This document shows, one piece after another, positions 34,924 to 43,622 of a DNA stretch of 64,000 nucleotides. This stretch comes from Hyphomicrobiales bacterium. Lineage in GTDB: Bacteria > Pseudomonadota > Alphaproteobacteria > Rhizobiales > JAJFHB01. How positions within the stretch are numbered: the stretch's first letter is position 1; each line of letters opens with the position of its first letter. Below the pieces are notes generated by a model, which was not told the origin of the DNA, searched no databases, and was given only the letters and a program-made list of their open reading frames with translations. Made by a program: the position numbers and the translations under genes. Location of the stretch: positions 124,001 through 188,000 of the forward strand of contig JAJFHE010000025.1 of NCBI GenBank assembly GCA_021775755.1. The letters run 5' to 3'.

Positions 34924-35639
34924 GGGATGTTTGCCTCAATTCAATTCGCGGGTGCTCGGCCCTTCGTGGGCGGTAAAACGCTTACAATTTTCTTATCGGA
35001 CACGCCCGTGCCCAGCCTCTCTTAGCTGCTGCAGCCCTATCCGACAACTCCGGGAGTTGCGGGTCAGTGGATCTGCCAGTCGACTTCACGGAAGGATGCA
35101 ATCTGCAAACGGGAAACTTCCGCGCACATCACATTCTCGTCCACAAATCGTCCCGCGATGACCTTGAGGGCGCCAAATTGGAATGCGATTCGGCGTTCCG
35201 GGCACGGTTGATTTGTGGCTTTCCTGCACCGGGCCATTGCAGCCGTGCAACAGGTGTCACCTATTCGTCGCGATATTTACCGCAATACGATTTTTTCCAA
35301 TCGCAACAAAGGTTTTCGGATGCAAATCGAGGAGGAATCTACTAGCCTTCCTGCGAACGATCAGGCTAAAGTGGAGCGTAGAAAATTGAGCCGAGACGGC
35401 ACATTCACCCACCCCTTCCTGTACTGAGGGCCACAGTGAGGGGAAGGGAGTTTAGTGCTGAGTGACATATGCCGGAACGGCAAACGAAATACATGCCGGA
35501 ACGGCGAACGTAAAATGGCCGGGAAGGCTGGCGTAAAACGAATGAAGTTTGCTTGCACGAACGAGGGGAAACAAATCGCCGTGCGGAGACACACAAAAGG
35601 GGGAATACTGAACCAGTGACTGGTTTCGGTTGTCAGTGA
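34924..35639. other. Gene-poor interval between pepA and lptD (lptF/lptG absent)
   Basis: No frame here looks like a real gene. The short open frames have no family resemblance and unsuitable codon use. Related alphaproteobacteria usually carry lptF and lptG at this spot, just upstream of lptD. The stretch 35271-35350 is clearly AT-richer than its surroundings. The right end holds three degenerate copies of a short GCCGGAACGGC dyad. Confidence 0.6.
35471..35528. repeat. Three degenerate copies of a short dyad, about 24-bp period
   Basis: GCCGGAACGGC occurs at 35471-35481 and 35495-35505, and GCCGGGAAGGC at 35518-35528. Each can fold as a small hairpin (GCCG-GAA-CGGC), and each is followed by an A-rich CGTAAA-like tail. 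It resembles REP-like intergenic palindromes or a multi-site operator ahead of lptD. Confidence 0.65.
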
Positions 35640-37934
35640 ATGGCGGGTAACGAGCGACATCGGTTGCTGCACCGGCGCGGAAAGGCGCGGCGCGTTTTCG
35701 CGTGCGCCATTGCCTGCGCCTCTGCCGCCGTGCTGGCACTGCTGAGCCTGCCGCACACCGTGCAGGCGGCTACGAAGGACGAACAGCCCGTTCAGGTCGG
35801 CCTCATCGACAGCAATGATCGCGGCGCCCGGGCACCCGCCTATGTCGACCCGGGCCCTAATGCACCGATCAATGTCGACGCGGATCAGATGCAGCACGAC
35901 CGCAGCACAGGCGTCGTGACGGCGATCGGCGATGTGCTCATCGAGTACGGCCCCTACACCCTGATTGCCGACACCGTGGTTTACGACCCGCGACAGAACC
36001 TGATGACGGCAATCGGCAATGTTGTGTTCCGCGAACCCAACGGCAATATCGCGCGCTCGGAGCGTATGGTTCTAAGTGACGACTTCAAGGAAGGCTTTAT
36101 CGAGTACCTCCGCGTCACGCTGACCAACCGGGCGTGGATCATCGCGCAGACGTCGGAGCGGCACGGCAACGTCAATATCTTCTACAACGTCACCTATTCA
36201 CGCTGTAACGAATGCATCACCGACAATGGCACGCCCCTGTGGCAGCTTCGATCGCGCCAAGTCACCCACGACATGGACGAGCGCCGGCTCTACTACGAGG
36301 ATTCCACCCTTGAGTTTCTCGGCGTGCCGATATTCGGCCTGCCGTGGATGTCGCAGCCCGATCCGAGCGTCAACAAGGCTTCCGGTTTCCTCCTGCCACG
36401 TATCATTACGTCGGACGAACTCGGTGTCGGTGTCGAAATTCCGTATTTCTGGAACCTCGCTCCGCATTACGACGTGACGTTCCGGCCGACGGTCACGACA
36501 CGCCAGGGCCTTTTGTTGCAGACCGACTGGCGCCACCGGCTGGCGAACGGCCAGTACGACATAACGATAGCTGGAATTTATCAGCTTGACCCGGGCGTCA
36601 CTCCGCCGGGCGACCGGCGCTTTCGCGGCAGCGTCTCCTCAGCCGGTTCGTTCAGCCTCAACGAGCATTGGGACTGGGGCTGGGACGGCACGGCCACCAC
36701 CGATGACACGTTCCTGAGATCCTACAAAATCAACCGGCGGACCGATCTGATATCGCAACTCTACCTGATCGGCCTCAATGATCGTAACTACTTCGACGGC
36801 CGAGCATATTCGTTCCAGGGATTGCTGGCGGCTGACGATAACGACACCATTCCCTATGCCCTGCCCGCGATCCATCACTACTACTATTTCGATCAAGCGG
36901 TGTTCGGCGGCGAACTCGGGTTAGATACGCATATCTACAACCTGCAGCGCGACATTGGTGCCGACTCGGCGCGCCTTACCAGCGAACTGCACTGGCAGAA
37001 CCGTATTGTGAACGACTACGGGCAGGTCATTACGCCGTTTGCCGGGGTGCGCGGCGATGTCTACATCGTGGACAACGTTCCCGACCCGACCGTGCTCGGC
37101 GGTTTCCGGGGCCAGGAAACCGTGGCGCGTGTGTTCCCGACGGCGGGCGTCGACGTGCGCTGGCCGTTCTCGCGCGCAACCGAAAATACGACGCAGATTT
37201 TCGAGCCGGTCGGACAGATCATCACGTCAACGAACGAAACGAATACCGATCAGTTGCCCAACGAAGACAGCATCCAGTTTGAATTCGATGCGTCGAACAT
37301 TTTCCTGCAGAACAAGTTCAACGGCATTGACCGTGTCGAAGGCGGCACACGTGCCAATATCGGCGCCAATTACACGGTGCTCTTCAATGATGGATCGTTC
37401 ATCCGTGCAACGGCGGGTGAAACATTCCACATTGCCGGCGACAACAGCTTCGGCGCCGGCACCGGACTTGATACGACGCGCTCCGATTTCATTGCCGGCA
37501 TCGCATTCCAACCGATCCAGAATGTTCGCGTTTCATCGATGATGCGCTTCGATGAAGACACCTTCGATATCGAGCGTCACGATCTATCGGCACACGGTGT
37601 CTTTGGGCCAGTCACCATTAGTGCCCACTACAGCGACTTGGCGCGAGCTGCGGCCTTTGGCCGACCGTTCGCGACCGAGCAGATCAATGTGGGCGGAACG
37701 CTCTCGCTTTCGGACTACTGGCAGATTTTCGGCGGCTTCCGCTATGACATCCGCCTTGACAAGCAGATCAGCAACGTTGTCGGCCTAAGGTTCCTGTGCG
37801 AGTGCTTCAAGGCGGAACTGGTCTACAGCGAAAACTTTACCTCCGATCGGGAAGTCGATCCCGATACGTCGATCATGCTCAACGTCATTTTCAAGACACT
37901 CGGCGGCGGAAGCATCAGATCGGAAATCGATTAG
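35640..37934 (+). CDS. lptD: LPS-assembly outer membrane protein LptD
   Basis: A 764-residue outer-membrane protein that inserts LPS into the outer leaflet with LptE. A long charged signal region ends in VQAATKD (about residue 45). An OstA/LptA-like beta-jellyroll follows (about 80-180: NVDADQMQHDRSTGVVTAIGDV), then a large C-terminal barrel. The motif CNECITDNGTPLWQLRSRQVTHD with paired cysteines is typical of alphaproteobacterial LptD. A late C-x-C (LCECF) could complete the disulfides. It heads lptD-surA-pdxA-rsmA. Confidence 0.94.
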   Translation: MAGNERHRLLHRRGKARRVFACAIACASAAVLALLSLPHTVQAATKDEQPVQVGLIDSNDRGARAPAYVDPGPNAPINVDADQMQHDRSTGVVTAIGDVLIEYGPYTLIADTVVYDPRQNLMTAIGNVVFREPNGNIARSERMVLSDDFKEGFIEYLRVTLTNRAWIIAQTSERHGNVNIFYNVTYSRCNECITDNGTPLWQLRSRQVTHDMDERRLYYEDSTLEFLGVPIFGLPWMSQPDPSVNKASGFLLPRIITSDELGVGVEIPYFWNLAPHYDVTFRPTVTTRQGLLLQTDWRHRLANGQYDITIAGIYQLDPGVTPPGDRRFRGSVSSAGSFSLNEHWDWGWDGTATTDDTFLRSYKINRRTDLISQLYLIGLNDRNYFDGRAYSFQGLLAADDNDTIPYALPAIHHYYYFDQAVFGGELGLDTHIYNLQRDIGADSARLTSELHWQNRIVNDYGQVITPFAGVRGDVYIVDNVPDPTVLGGFRGQETVARVFPTAGVDVRWPFSRATENTTQIFEPVGQIITSTNETNTDQLPNEDSIQFEFDASNIFLQNKFNGIDRVEGGTRANIGANYTVLFNDGSFIRATAGETFHIAGDNSFGAGTGLDTTRSDFIAGIAFQPIQNVRVSSMMRFDEDTFDIERHDLSAHGVFGPVTISAHYSDLARAAAFGRPFATEQINVGGTLSLSDYWQIFGGFRYDIRLDKQISNVVGLRFLCECFKAELVYSENFTSDREVDPDTSIMLNVIFKTLGGGSIRSEID

Positions 37935-38025
37935 GCCGTGTACACGCAAATGCACAAGATCGGGAGCGCTTGATTTGCCACTTTTGTGCCTTATGCGTGG
38001 CGGATAAATCTAACCCCGAAACGAA

Positions 38026-39024
38026 ATGCCGTTTTGCAAGACCATGATCAAAAACAACAATATCCTGCCCTTCACCTGGATCGTCTGTGCGCTGTTAGTC
38101 GCGGCTGCGGCAATTTGGGTGCCGCAGATACAAATTGCGGATGCGCAAAGCTCAGGCAGCCTCGTTGCTATCGTCAATGACGAGCCCATATCCGAGTACG
38201 ACGTTTCCCAGCGCGTACAGTTCAACAAGACCATGCGCGGCGCGCGCGGCGGCTCGTTACAGCTGCGCCAGGAGGCGTTGCGAGAACTGATCGACAACAC
38301 GCTCAAGCGCCAGGAAGCCGAGCGGTTCAGTCTCGGCGTCACCGACCTCCAGGTCGATCAAAGCCTGGAAGGCATGGCGGCGCGCGCCGGCGCCAGCACA
38401 CACGACTGGAGTGCGGGCCTGCGTAGCGAAGGCATCGAAATCAAAACGGTGAGAGAAGAGATCCAGTCTTCACTTGCCTGGCGCCGCGTGGTGACACTCA
38501 GGTTCGGCCGGCGCATTCAGGTCGAGACGGAAGATGTCGACCGCGAGTACCAGGTTGTCGAAGAGACGTCCGCACAGGTGCGCTACGTCTACGTGATCCA
38601 GCGCATCCTCCTGCCGCTTGAAAGCGATGCCACATCGCAATTGCGCCAGGCGCGGTTGCGTGACGCACACACGGTGATGGGGCGCATCAGCGGATGCCGC
38701 TCGATCAGCAATGCGACGTCCGGCGTCTTCAACAAGCGCATCTTCAATGCCCAGCGCATACCGGCCGAGGGTCTGTCGGGGCCGTTGAAGCGGGCGCTGG
38801 ATCAGGTGGGCCCGGGACATGCCATCGGCCCAGCTCCCGATCCCGGTGGCGTTCTGGTCATCGTCTACTGCAACCGCGAATCCATCGAAGCGCCGCGGCC
38901 CACGCGCGAACAGGTCGAAGATGCGCTCCTGCAGCGCAAATTCGACCGTATCGGCGAGCAGTTCCTGCGCGATCTCAGGCGCGACGCCATCATCGAGTAC
39001 CGCGATCCCGAACTGGCATCGTGA
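38026..39024 (+). CDS. surA: SurA-like periplasmic chaperone (SurA N-terminal domain, degenerate rotamase)
   Basis: A 332-residue exported protein. A signal or anchor (about residues 13-35, ending ADAQS) is followed by the SurA N-domain start SLVAIVNDEPISEYDVSQRVQF and ALRELIDNTLKRQEA. The central region aligns only weakly with parvulin rotamase domains, so chaperone function is more likely than isomerase. An ATG at 38044 is an equally good start. Position between lptD and pdxA supports the name. Confidence 0.87.
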   Translation: MPFCKTMIKNNNILPFTWIVCALLVAAAAIWVPQIQIADAQSSGSLVAIVNDEPISEYDVSQRVQFNKTMRGARGGSLQLRQEALRELIDNTLKRQEAERFSLGVTDLQVDQSLEGMAARAGASTHDWSAGLRSEGIEIKTVREEIQSSLAWRRVVTLRFGRRIQVETEDVDREYQVVEETSAQVRYVYVIQRILLPLESDATSQLRQARLRDAHTVMGRISGCRSISNATSGVFNKRIFNAQRIPAEGLSGPLKRALDQVGPGHAIGPAPDPGGVLVIVYCNRESIEAPRPTREQVEDALLQRKFDRIGEQFLRDLRRDAIIEYRDPELAS

Positions 39025-39051
39025 TGCACGGCCCGCAGACGCGATGACGAG

Positions 39052-40074
39052 ATGACCCGGACGCCTCCACCTCTTGCCATGACCATGGGCGAGCCGGCGG
39101 GCGTCGGGCCGGAGATCACCGTGAAGGCGTGGTGCGCGCGCACCGCCACCGGGCAACTCCCCTGGATTTACCTCGGCGATCCCGACCTGCTCCGCACGGC
39201 GTCTTCCACTCTCGGCGAAGACATACAGGTTTGCGAGATTGAGGACGCCGCGGACGCAACGGATACCTGGCATGTTGCAATCCCGGTTTTGAAAGTCGAA
39301 ACCAGTGAAGCCGTAAAACCCGGCGCGCCGACAAAAACCAATGCAGCGGCAACTGTTTCTGCCATAGATCTTGCCGTTGATCTCGCACGCAGCGGCGAGG
39401 TGTCAGGCATTGTCACCAACCCGATCCAGAAGTCGGTTCTTTACGAGGCCGGATTTGCGTTTCCAGGGCACACGGAATATCTGGCACATCTGAGCGGCGC
39501 TACGACCGGTGCGGTAATGATGCTGGTTGCGGGATCGCTGCGCACGGTTCCCGTGACCATTCACATTCCCTTGTCTGAAGTGTTCGAGGCGCTTAGCACC
39601 GGCCTCATCGTCGCTACCGTCACGACCGTTGCCCGCGATTTGAGCTCACGATTTGCGGTCGAGCGGCCGCGCATCGCGGTTTCAGGACTCAATCCCCATG
39701 CCGGCGAGAGCGGCGCACTGGGCTGTGAGGAAACGGAAATCATCGCGCCGGCGATTGCGCATCTGCGGGAGGCCGGCATCGATGCGTTTGGCCCACTGCC
39801 CGCCGATACGATGTTTCATGCAGCGGCGCGGAAAAACTACGATGCCGCCGTTTGCATGTACCACGATCAGGCGCTCATTCCGGTCAAGACCGTGGGCTTC
39901 GACACTGGCGTCAACTGCACGCTCGGCCTGCCGTTTATCCGCACATCCCCCGACCATGGCACGGCGCTCGATATTGCCGGAACCGGCAAGGCGCATGCCG
40001 ACAGCCTGATCGCTTCGATCAAACTTGCGCAGGAGCTCGCCAGCAACGTTCGTGAGCGCCATGAGCATGCCTGA
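39052..40074 (+). CDS. pdxA: 4-hydroxythreonine-4-phosphate dehydrogenase
   Basis: A 340-residue NAD-dependent enzyme of vitamin B6 synthesis. [13 protein letters not shown] is the N-terminal motif. Metal-binding histidines are visible in [21 protein letters not shown] and [12 protein letters not shown]. The C-terminal 14 bases overlap the rsmA start, as often seen for this pair. Confidence 0.96.
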   Translation: MTRTPPPLAMTMGEPAGVGPEITVKAWCARTATGQLPWIYLGDPDLLRTASSTLGEDIQVCEIEDAADATDTWHVAIPVLKVETSEAVKPGAPTKTNAAATVSAIDLAVDLARSGEVSGIVTNPIQKSVLYEAGFAFPGHTEYLAHLSGATTGAVMMLVAGSLRTVPVTIHIPLSEVFEALSTGLIVATVTTVARDLSSRFAVERPRIAVSGLNPHAGESGALGCEETEIIAPAIAHLREAGIDAFGPLPADTMFHAAARKNYDAAVCMYHDQALIPVKTVGFDTGVNCTLGLPFIRTSPDHGTALDIAGTGKAHADSLIASIKLAQELASNVRERHEHA

Positions 40075-40912
40075 CCTGCCACCGCTTCGCGAGGTTATAG
40101 ACCGCCACGGCCTCAGAGCGCGAAAGTCGCTTGGCCAGAACTTTCTCCTGGATCAAAACCTGACGGACAAGATCGTGCGGGCGGTCGGACCGCTCGACGG
40201 TTTGACCGTCGTGGAAGTCGGGCCAGGACCGGGCGGCCTTACGAGAAGCCTGTTGCAGAGCGGCGCTGAGAAGATTGTTGCGCTGGAACGGGATCCGCGC
40301 TGTTTACCCGCTCTTGCCGAACTCAGCACGGCCTATCCGGGCCGGCTGAAGATATTGGAGCAGGATGCCCTGACCGTGGACTGGGGCCAGCTTGTTTCGG
40401 GGCCGGCCGCCATTGTTGCCAATCTGCCCTACAACATCGCCACACCGTTGCTGACGGGATGGCTGTGTTCGGAGCCCTGGCCACCCTGGTACACATCGAT
40501 GACGCTGATGTTTCAAAAAGAGGTCGCCGACCGGATCCGGGCTAAGCCCGGCTCGCGAACCTACGGTCGCTTGAGCGTTATTTCGCAGTGGCGCTGCACC
40601 GTGGAGCACCGGTTCGATATCCCGGCGCGCGCTTTTACGCCGCCGCCGAAAGTTGACTCAACCGTTGTCGGTTTCACGCCGCGCGCCTCCCCTGCGCCGG
40701 CCTGCGAGCGCGCCTCGCTGGAGCGCGTGACACAGGCGGCGTTTGGCCAGCGCCGCAAAATGCTGCGCTCAAGCCTGAAGTCCCTCGGTGTCGAAGTCTC
40801 CGCTCTCCTGCACGCATCGGGCCTTGCCGGCGACATCAGGGCGGAACAAATCGATGTTGCAGGATTTTGCAGACTTGCCGCATGTCTGGACGCGCTCGAT
40901 ACTGGTAGATAA
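40061..40912 (+). CDS. rsmA: 16S rRNA dimethyltransferase RsmA (KsgA)
   Basis: A 283-residue enzyme that dimethylates the two adjacent adenines near the 3' end of 16S r[21 protein letters not shown] and [16 protein letters not shown] are the classic motifs, and [14 protein letters not shown] is the catalytic N-L-P-Y. A C-terminal helical domain carries [13 protein letters not shown]. The start overlaps pdxA by 14 bases, so the pair is coupled. Starting at ATG 40067 would drop two residues. Confidence 0.95.
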   Translation: MSMPDLPPLREVIDRHGLRARKSLGQNFLLDQNLTDKIVRAVGPLDGLTVVEVGPGPGGLTRSLLQSGAEKIVALERDPRCLPALAELSTAYPGRLKILEQDALTVDWGQLVSGPAAIVANLPYNIATPLLTGWLCSEPWPPWYTSMTLMFQKEVADRIRAKPGSRTYGRLSVISQWRCTVEHRFDIPARAFTPPPKVDSTVVGFTPRASPAPACERASLERVTQAAFGQRRKMLRSSLKSLGVEVSALLHASGLAGDIRAEQIDVAGFCRLAACLDALDTGR

Positions 40913-40948
40913 GTGTTCCCGCCGTACACCGTTGAAGGAGACCGACAG

Positions 40949-41998
40949 ATGAAGCGCCAATCCATGATCGAGTACGGCGAACCGTTACAGGAAACCGAAG
41001 TCGAAACGCCCGCGCCCACCGGCACCGAGGTGCTCGTAAAAATCACCCATTGCGGGGTTTGCCACTCAGACCTTCATATGCATGATGGCTATTTCGATCT
41101 CGGTGGCGGCAAGCAGTTGGATGTGCGTGCGGGCCGCGAACTTCCATTTACGCTGGGCCATGAGATCGCCGGCGCCGTTGAGGCTGTGGGGCCGGACGCC
41201 GCGGGCGTCAGCGCGGGTGAGCAATATGCCGTTTATCCGTGGATGGGTTGCGGTGCCTGCGCGGTATGCACACGCGGCGATGAGCATCTGTGCAAGGTTA
41301 CGCACCACCTTGGAACCACGGTCGACGGTGGCTTTGCATCGCACGTCATGGTGCCGCATCCACGCTATCTCCTGTCGATGGAAGGTCTCGATGCAAAGCT
41401 TGCCGGCAGCTATATGTGTTCGGGTCTGACTGCCTTCAGCGCGCTGAAGAAGGTCGCGCCTTATCTTGAGGAAGGGCCGCTGATACTGGTGGGCCTCGGC
41501 GGCGTCGGGATGATGGGCCTGCGCTTTGCCCGTGCACTCTACGACACGAAAATCTATGGCGCCGACATCGATCCGGCCAAACGCCAGGCCGCGATAGATG
41601 CGGGAGCCGATGAGGTTTTTGACCCCTCCGAGGACGGCATCCGAAAAACGGTCTTGAAGGCTTCCGGCGGTGGAGTTTCCGCGGCTGTGGATTTTGCGGG
41701 CTCGGAAAAGTCTCTCCAATTTTCCCAAAGTGTCGTGCGCAAGGGCGGATGCGCGGTTGTCGCCGGGCTGATCGGCGGGAACTTTTCATTACCCGCGCCG
41801 ATGTTTCCCTTGCGCGCACTCGCCATCCTTGGAACTTTTGTCGGATCGCTCACCCATGCACGCGAGATGCTTGATCTGGTGCGTGCCGGCAAGGTCGAAG
41901 CCATTCCAGTCGAGCTTCGCAATCTCGATCAGGCCAACAACGCGCTCACCGACCTGCGCGAGGGCCGCGTTATCGGACGTGTGGTTCTGACACCGTGA
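40949..41998 (+). CDS. Zinc-dependent alcohol dehydrogenase family protein
   Basis: A 349-residue medium-chain dehydrogenase. Catalytic zinc ligands are C in CGVCHSD and H in LGHEIAG. The structural zinc site is four cysteines in MGCGACAVCTRGDEHLC. The NAD motif is VGLGGVGMMGLRFA. AAGGAG (40935-40940) precedes the ATG. It sits between rsmA and gmk, where many relatives carry no such gene, so it is probably a local insertion. Substrate unknown. Confidence 0.9.
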   Translation: MKRQSMIEYGEPLQETEVETPAPTGTEVLVKITHCGVCHSDLHMHDGYFDLGGGKQLDVRAGRELPFTLGHEIAGAVEAVGPDAAGVSAGEQYAVYPWMGCGACAVCTRGDEHLCKVTHHLGTTVDGGFASHVMVPHPRYLLSMEGLDAKLAGSYMCSGLTAFSALKKVAPYLEEGPLILVGLGGVGMMGLRFARALYDTKIYGADIDPAKRQAAIDAGADEVFDPSEDGIRKTVLKASGGGVSAAVDFAGSEKSLQFSQSVVRKGGCAVVAGLIGGNFSLPAPMFPLRALAILGTFVGSLTHAREMLDLVRAGKVEAIPVELRNLDQANNALTDLREGRVIGRVVLTP

Positions 41999-42002
41999 GA
42001 GA

Positions 42003-42656
42003 TCAAAGATCGTCCTGAAGGCGGCGTGCGAATTCAGACAAGCCAATGCGGCGGGAGCGTTTCAGGCGCTCGGCGTGAAGTATCGAGCGGATCGCAAGGC
42101 TGCATTTATCAACGTCGTCGTTAACGAGCACATAGTCATACTCCGCCCAGTGCGAGATCTCATTCGATGCCTGGGCCATGCGCGTTGCGACAACGGATGG
42201 AGAATCCTGTGCACGTTTGATCAGTCTGTCCTGCAGCACTTTGGCGGACGGCGGCAGAATAAAGACCCGTACCAGATCGTCACCGGCACGCTGATTAAGC
42301 TGCTGCGTGCCCTGCCAGTCGATATCGAACAGCACGTCGCGGCCCTCCGCGAGCGTCATGTCCACTGGGCCTCGGGGCGTGCCGTAGCGGCTGCCGAACA
42401 CTTCCGCCCACTCAAGCAACCCCTCTTCGGCGACCATTTCATCGAACTTCTCGCCGGAAATGAAATAGTAGTCCTTGCCGTGGGTCTCGCCGGACCGGGG
42501 CTGCCTGGTCGTCACCGAGACCGACATGTCGATCGAGTTATCCGAAGCCAGAAGCTGCTTGGCCAGGGTGGTCTTGCCGGCGCCAGAAGGCGACGAGAGG
42601 ACCAGCATTAATCCGCGCCGGGCAATGGGCTCCAATTCGTGCTTGTCGTCATTCAA
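42003..42656 (-). CDS. gmk: Guanylate kinase
   Basis: A 217-residue GMP kinase. The P-loop is SSPSGAGKTT (about residues 21-30), with VTTRQPRSGETHGKDYYF for GMP binding and LFDIDWQGTQQLN. A TTG at 42656 overlapping the yicC stop is the likely start, giving RRGLMLVLSSPSG its usual N-terminal leader. The next ATG would cut into the first strand. It is coupled to yicC. Confidence 0.95.
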   Translation of the reverse strand: MNDDKHELEPIARRGLMLVLSSPSGAGKTTLAKQLLASDNSIDMSVSVTTRQPRSGETHGKDYYFISGEKFDEMVAEEGLLEWAEVFGSRYGTPRGPVDMTLAEGRDVLFDIDWQGTQQLNQRAGDDLVRVFILPPSAKVLQDRLIKRAQDSPSVVATRMAQASNEISHWAEYDYVLVNDDVDKCSLAIRSILHAERLKRSRRIGLSEFARRLQDDL

Positions 42657-43542
42657 TGTTCTGCACCTGCTCGCGCATCTGGTCTATCACCGCCTTGAGA
42701 TCCAGTCCGATGCGGGTCAGTTCGGCCGCATTGGACTTGGAGCACAGCGTGTTGGCTTCGCGGTTGAATTCCTGGGTCAGGAAGTCGAGCTTTCGTCCAA
42801 CCGGCTGAGCCGATGAAAAGTGCTCCCGCGCGGCCTCGACATGGGCAAACAGACGGTCCAGTTCTTCTTGTATGTCGGCTTTCGCGGCGAGCAGAACCGC
42901 TTCCTGGTGCAAACGGTCCTCGTCGAATGTGCCGCTTTGCGACATCAGGCGTTCAATGTGCTCGTGCAGCCGCGCCGATATGGCCTCAACGGAGCGTGCC
43001 GGGCAGTCGCGTGCGGCTTCTGCAAGTTTTTCTATATCGCCGATCTGCGCGGCGAGAACCGCTTCAAGTCTCGCACCTTCTCCCTGACGCATTGTGCGCA
43101 GATCCGCAAGTGTCGCGCGCAGGCTATCCATCATCGCGCCGTTGCGGGCAGCCAGCGCCTCTTCGTCGTCATCTGCACCGGCATCGCTGACTTCAAGAAC
43201 GCCTTTCAGGGCCAGTATACCTTCAGCACTCGGCGGCGCGGTGTCGATTTCCGATGCCACCCGCTTCACCGCGGCAAGAGCAAGCTCCAGAGCACGGTCG
43301 TTGATGCGCAGTTCGCCAGCAACGTCCACGCGACTGACGTTTAAAGAAAGCTGGCACGACCCGCGCCGGACATATTCGGGAACCACGGCGCGGACTTCAG
43401 GTTCCATCGCTTCGAAACCATAGGGCAAACGCAGTCTCACATCTTGCGACTTGCCGTTTACGGTCTTGATTTCCCACGTCCAGCGCAGCCCATCGTGCTG
43501 GCCATCGCCGCGGGCAAATCCGGTCATGCTGACAAGTGCCAT
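42649..43542 (-). CDS. yicC: YicC/YloC-family endoribonuclease
   Basis: A 297-residue protein. MALVSMTGFARGDG is the invariant family start, and the C-terminus is KSNAAELTRIGLDLKAVIDQMREQVQNIE. LDFLTQEFNREANTL is the signature. Recent work on E. coli and Bacillus members assigns endoribonuclease activity. It overlaps gmk by 8 bases, as in many proteobacteria. The ATG at 43542 is chosen over an upstream in-frame start. Confidence 0.94.
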   Translation of the reverse strand: MALVSMTGFARGDGQHDGLRWTWEIKTVNGKSQDVRLRLPYGFEAMEPEVRAVVPEYVRRGSCQLSLNVSRVDVAGELRINDRALELALAAVKRVASEIDTAPPSAEGILALKGVLEVSDAGADDDEEALAARNGAMMDSLRATLADLRTMRQGEGARLEAVLAAQIGDIEKLAEAARDCPARSVEAISARLHEHIERLMSQSGTFDEDRLHQEAVLLAAKADIQEELDRLFAHVEAAREHFSSAQPVGRKLDFLTQEFNREANTLCSKSNAAELTRIGLDLKAVIDQMREQVQNIE

Positions 43543-43622
43543 TGATGAACCTTGAAACTGCAATTGATAGAATCGGTTAAGCCTGAAACCTCAGTCTACA
43601 TAGAGCAGTCCCGAGACCCCGG

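Noticed and set aside
35215-35427. Short plus-strand open frame in the pepA-lptD gap as a possible gene
   Set aside because: No recognisable family, AT-rich mixed composition and no convincing start; also not a remnant of lptF or lptG by eye.
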